Assembly: GCF_000420485.1 (NCBI RefSeq)
Contig: NZ_ATVA01000001.1
Coordinates: forward strand, 39,978 to 103,977
Reading direction: 5' to 3'
DNA: 64,000 bases
Origin: Paucidesulfovibrio longus DSM 6739
Lineage (GTDB): Bacteria; Desulfobacterota; Desulfovibrionia; Desulfovibrionales; Desulfovibrionaceae
The position numbers and the translations under genes were made by a program. The notes under the pieces were generated by a model. It was not told the origin of the DNA and did no database searches. It saw only the letters and a program-made list of their open reading frames with translations. Shown in pieces: positions 63,726 to 64,000 of the stretch (the first letter of the stretch is position 1; the number at the start of each line of letters is the position of its first letter).

Positions 63726-64000
63726 ATGACAAAGAGCAACAAAAGACGGAAGCATTCGGACAAGTTCAAGGCCAAGGTCGCGCTTGAGGCGATACGTGGC
63801 GTGAAGACGCTGGCGCAATTGGCTGCTGAGTACAAAGTGCACCCAAACCAGATTTCTACGTGGAAAAGACAGCTCCTTGAAAATGCCGAAGGCATTTTCT
63901 CCGGCGACAAGAAAGCCAAGAGCCAGGAAGAGGTCACCGCTCCGCTGTTTGAAGAGATCGGGCGGCTCAAGATGGATATCAAGTGGCTTGAAAAAAAGTT
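63726..64000 (+). CDS. IS3-type transposase OrfA, cut off by the window edge
   Basis: First 91 residues of an IS3-family OrfA: KHSDKFKAKVALEAIRG, then LAQLAAEYKVHPNQISTWKRQLLENA, a helix-turn-helix of the HTH_Tnp_1 type, and the start of the leucine-zipper helix (LFEEIGRLKMDIKWLEKK). The frame is open at the edge; OrfB would follow. The left end of the insertion sequence probably lies within about 75 bases upstream (region with CCCCCGAAATTCGGACC). ATG 63726 is preceded by GATAAGGA. Confidence 0.9.
   Translation, partial: MTKSNKRRKHSDKFKAKVALEAIRGVKTLAQLAAEYKVHPNQISTWKRQLLENAEGIFSGDKKAKSQEEVTAPLFEEIGRLKMDIKWLEKK

Overview
The window reads as high-GC chromosome of a sulfate-reducing deltaproteobacterium of the Desulfovibrionales type. 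This is inferred from gene content and order, not from any database search: a SahR-type ArsR/methyltransferase regulator next to ahcY, class I hybrid cluster protein, nickel CO dehydrogenases, sigma-54 control, paired iron alcohol dehydrogenases, and two apparent selenoproteins.

Bases 1 to about 41,100 are ordinary, tightly packed core chromosome. They hold, in order: a truncated iron alcohol dehydrogenase; two Dpp/Opp-type permeases; a histidine-rich metal permease with a MarR regulator; a chemoreceptor; recN; a GNAT-MarC-GNAT cluster; a YdbH/DUF1318 envelope pair; a nitroreductase - metallo-hydrolase - TusA-like - flavoprotein operon; comF-like; rplU-rpmA-obgE-proB; a CDF transporter; a second iron alcohol dehydrogenase with a hybrid kinase; MFS and DUF1566 genes; a MOT1 transporter; argB-mobB; a FIST protein with a GGDEF-EAL sensor; ahcY-sahR; a DciA-like gene; and a Rho-N/SAP protein. 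The standard gene calls miss a selenoprotein here: the UGA at 16682 sits in frame in a TusA-like gene and is followed by a perfect bacterial SECIS-type hairpin.

From the tRNA-Gln/tRNA-Glu pair (41,159-41,328) to the right edge the sequence is an accessory island. It opens with a tyrosine integrase and an excisionase-like gene beside tRNA-Glu. Two inverted copies (about 1.79 kb each, 42,889-44,674 and 59,401-61,195) of an unusual element then bracket 14.7 kb. Each copy encodes a small tyrosine recombinase and has elaborate folded ends: a three-way junction at the upstream end, two successive 19-bp hairpins at the downstream end, and an internal 39-bp near-palindrome. The hairpin stems differ in sequence between the copies but keep their geometry.

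The bracketed segment carries a sigma-54 activator, an HPP membrane protein, two closely related nickel CO dehydrogenases (each behind a textbook -24/-12 promoter), a DUF169 protein, an ISL3 insertion sequence, an arsR/ene-reductase pair enclosed by a further ISL3 end, a remnant of a third recombinase copy and a large serine recombinase. Outside the right copy lie hcp, a DsrE-like gene that is a second convincing selenoprotein (UGA at 63,382, SECIS hairpin 63,349-63,365), and the start of an IS3-type element.

Taken together: a conserved backbone interrupted at a tRNA by an island that combines CO oxidation, nitrosative-stress defence and sulfur-relay functions with several generations of mobile DNA. 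The two most novel items are the hairpin-ended tyrosine-recombinase element and the pair of sulfur-carrier selenoproteins.
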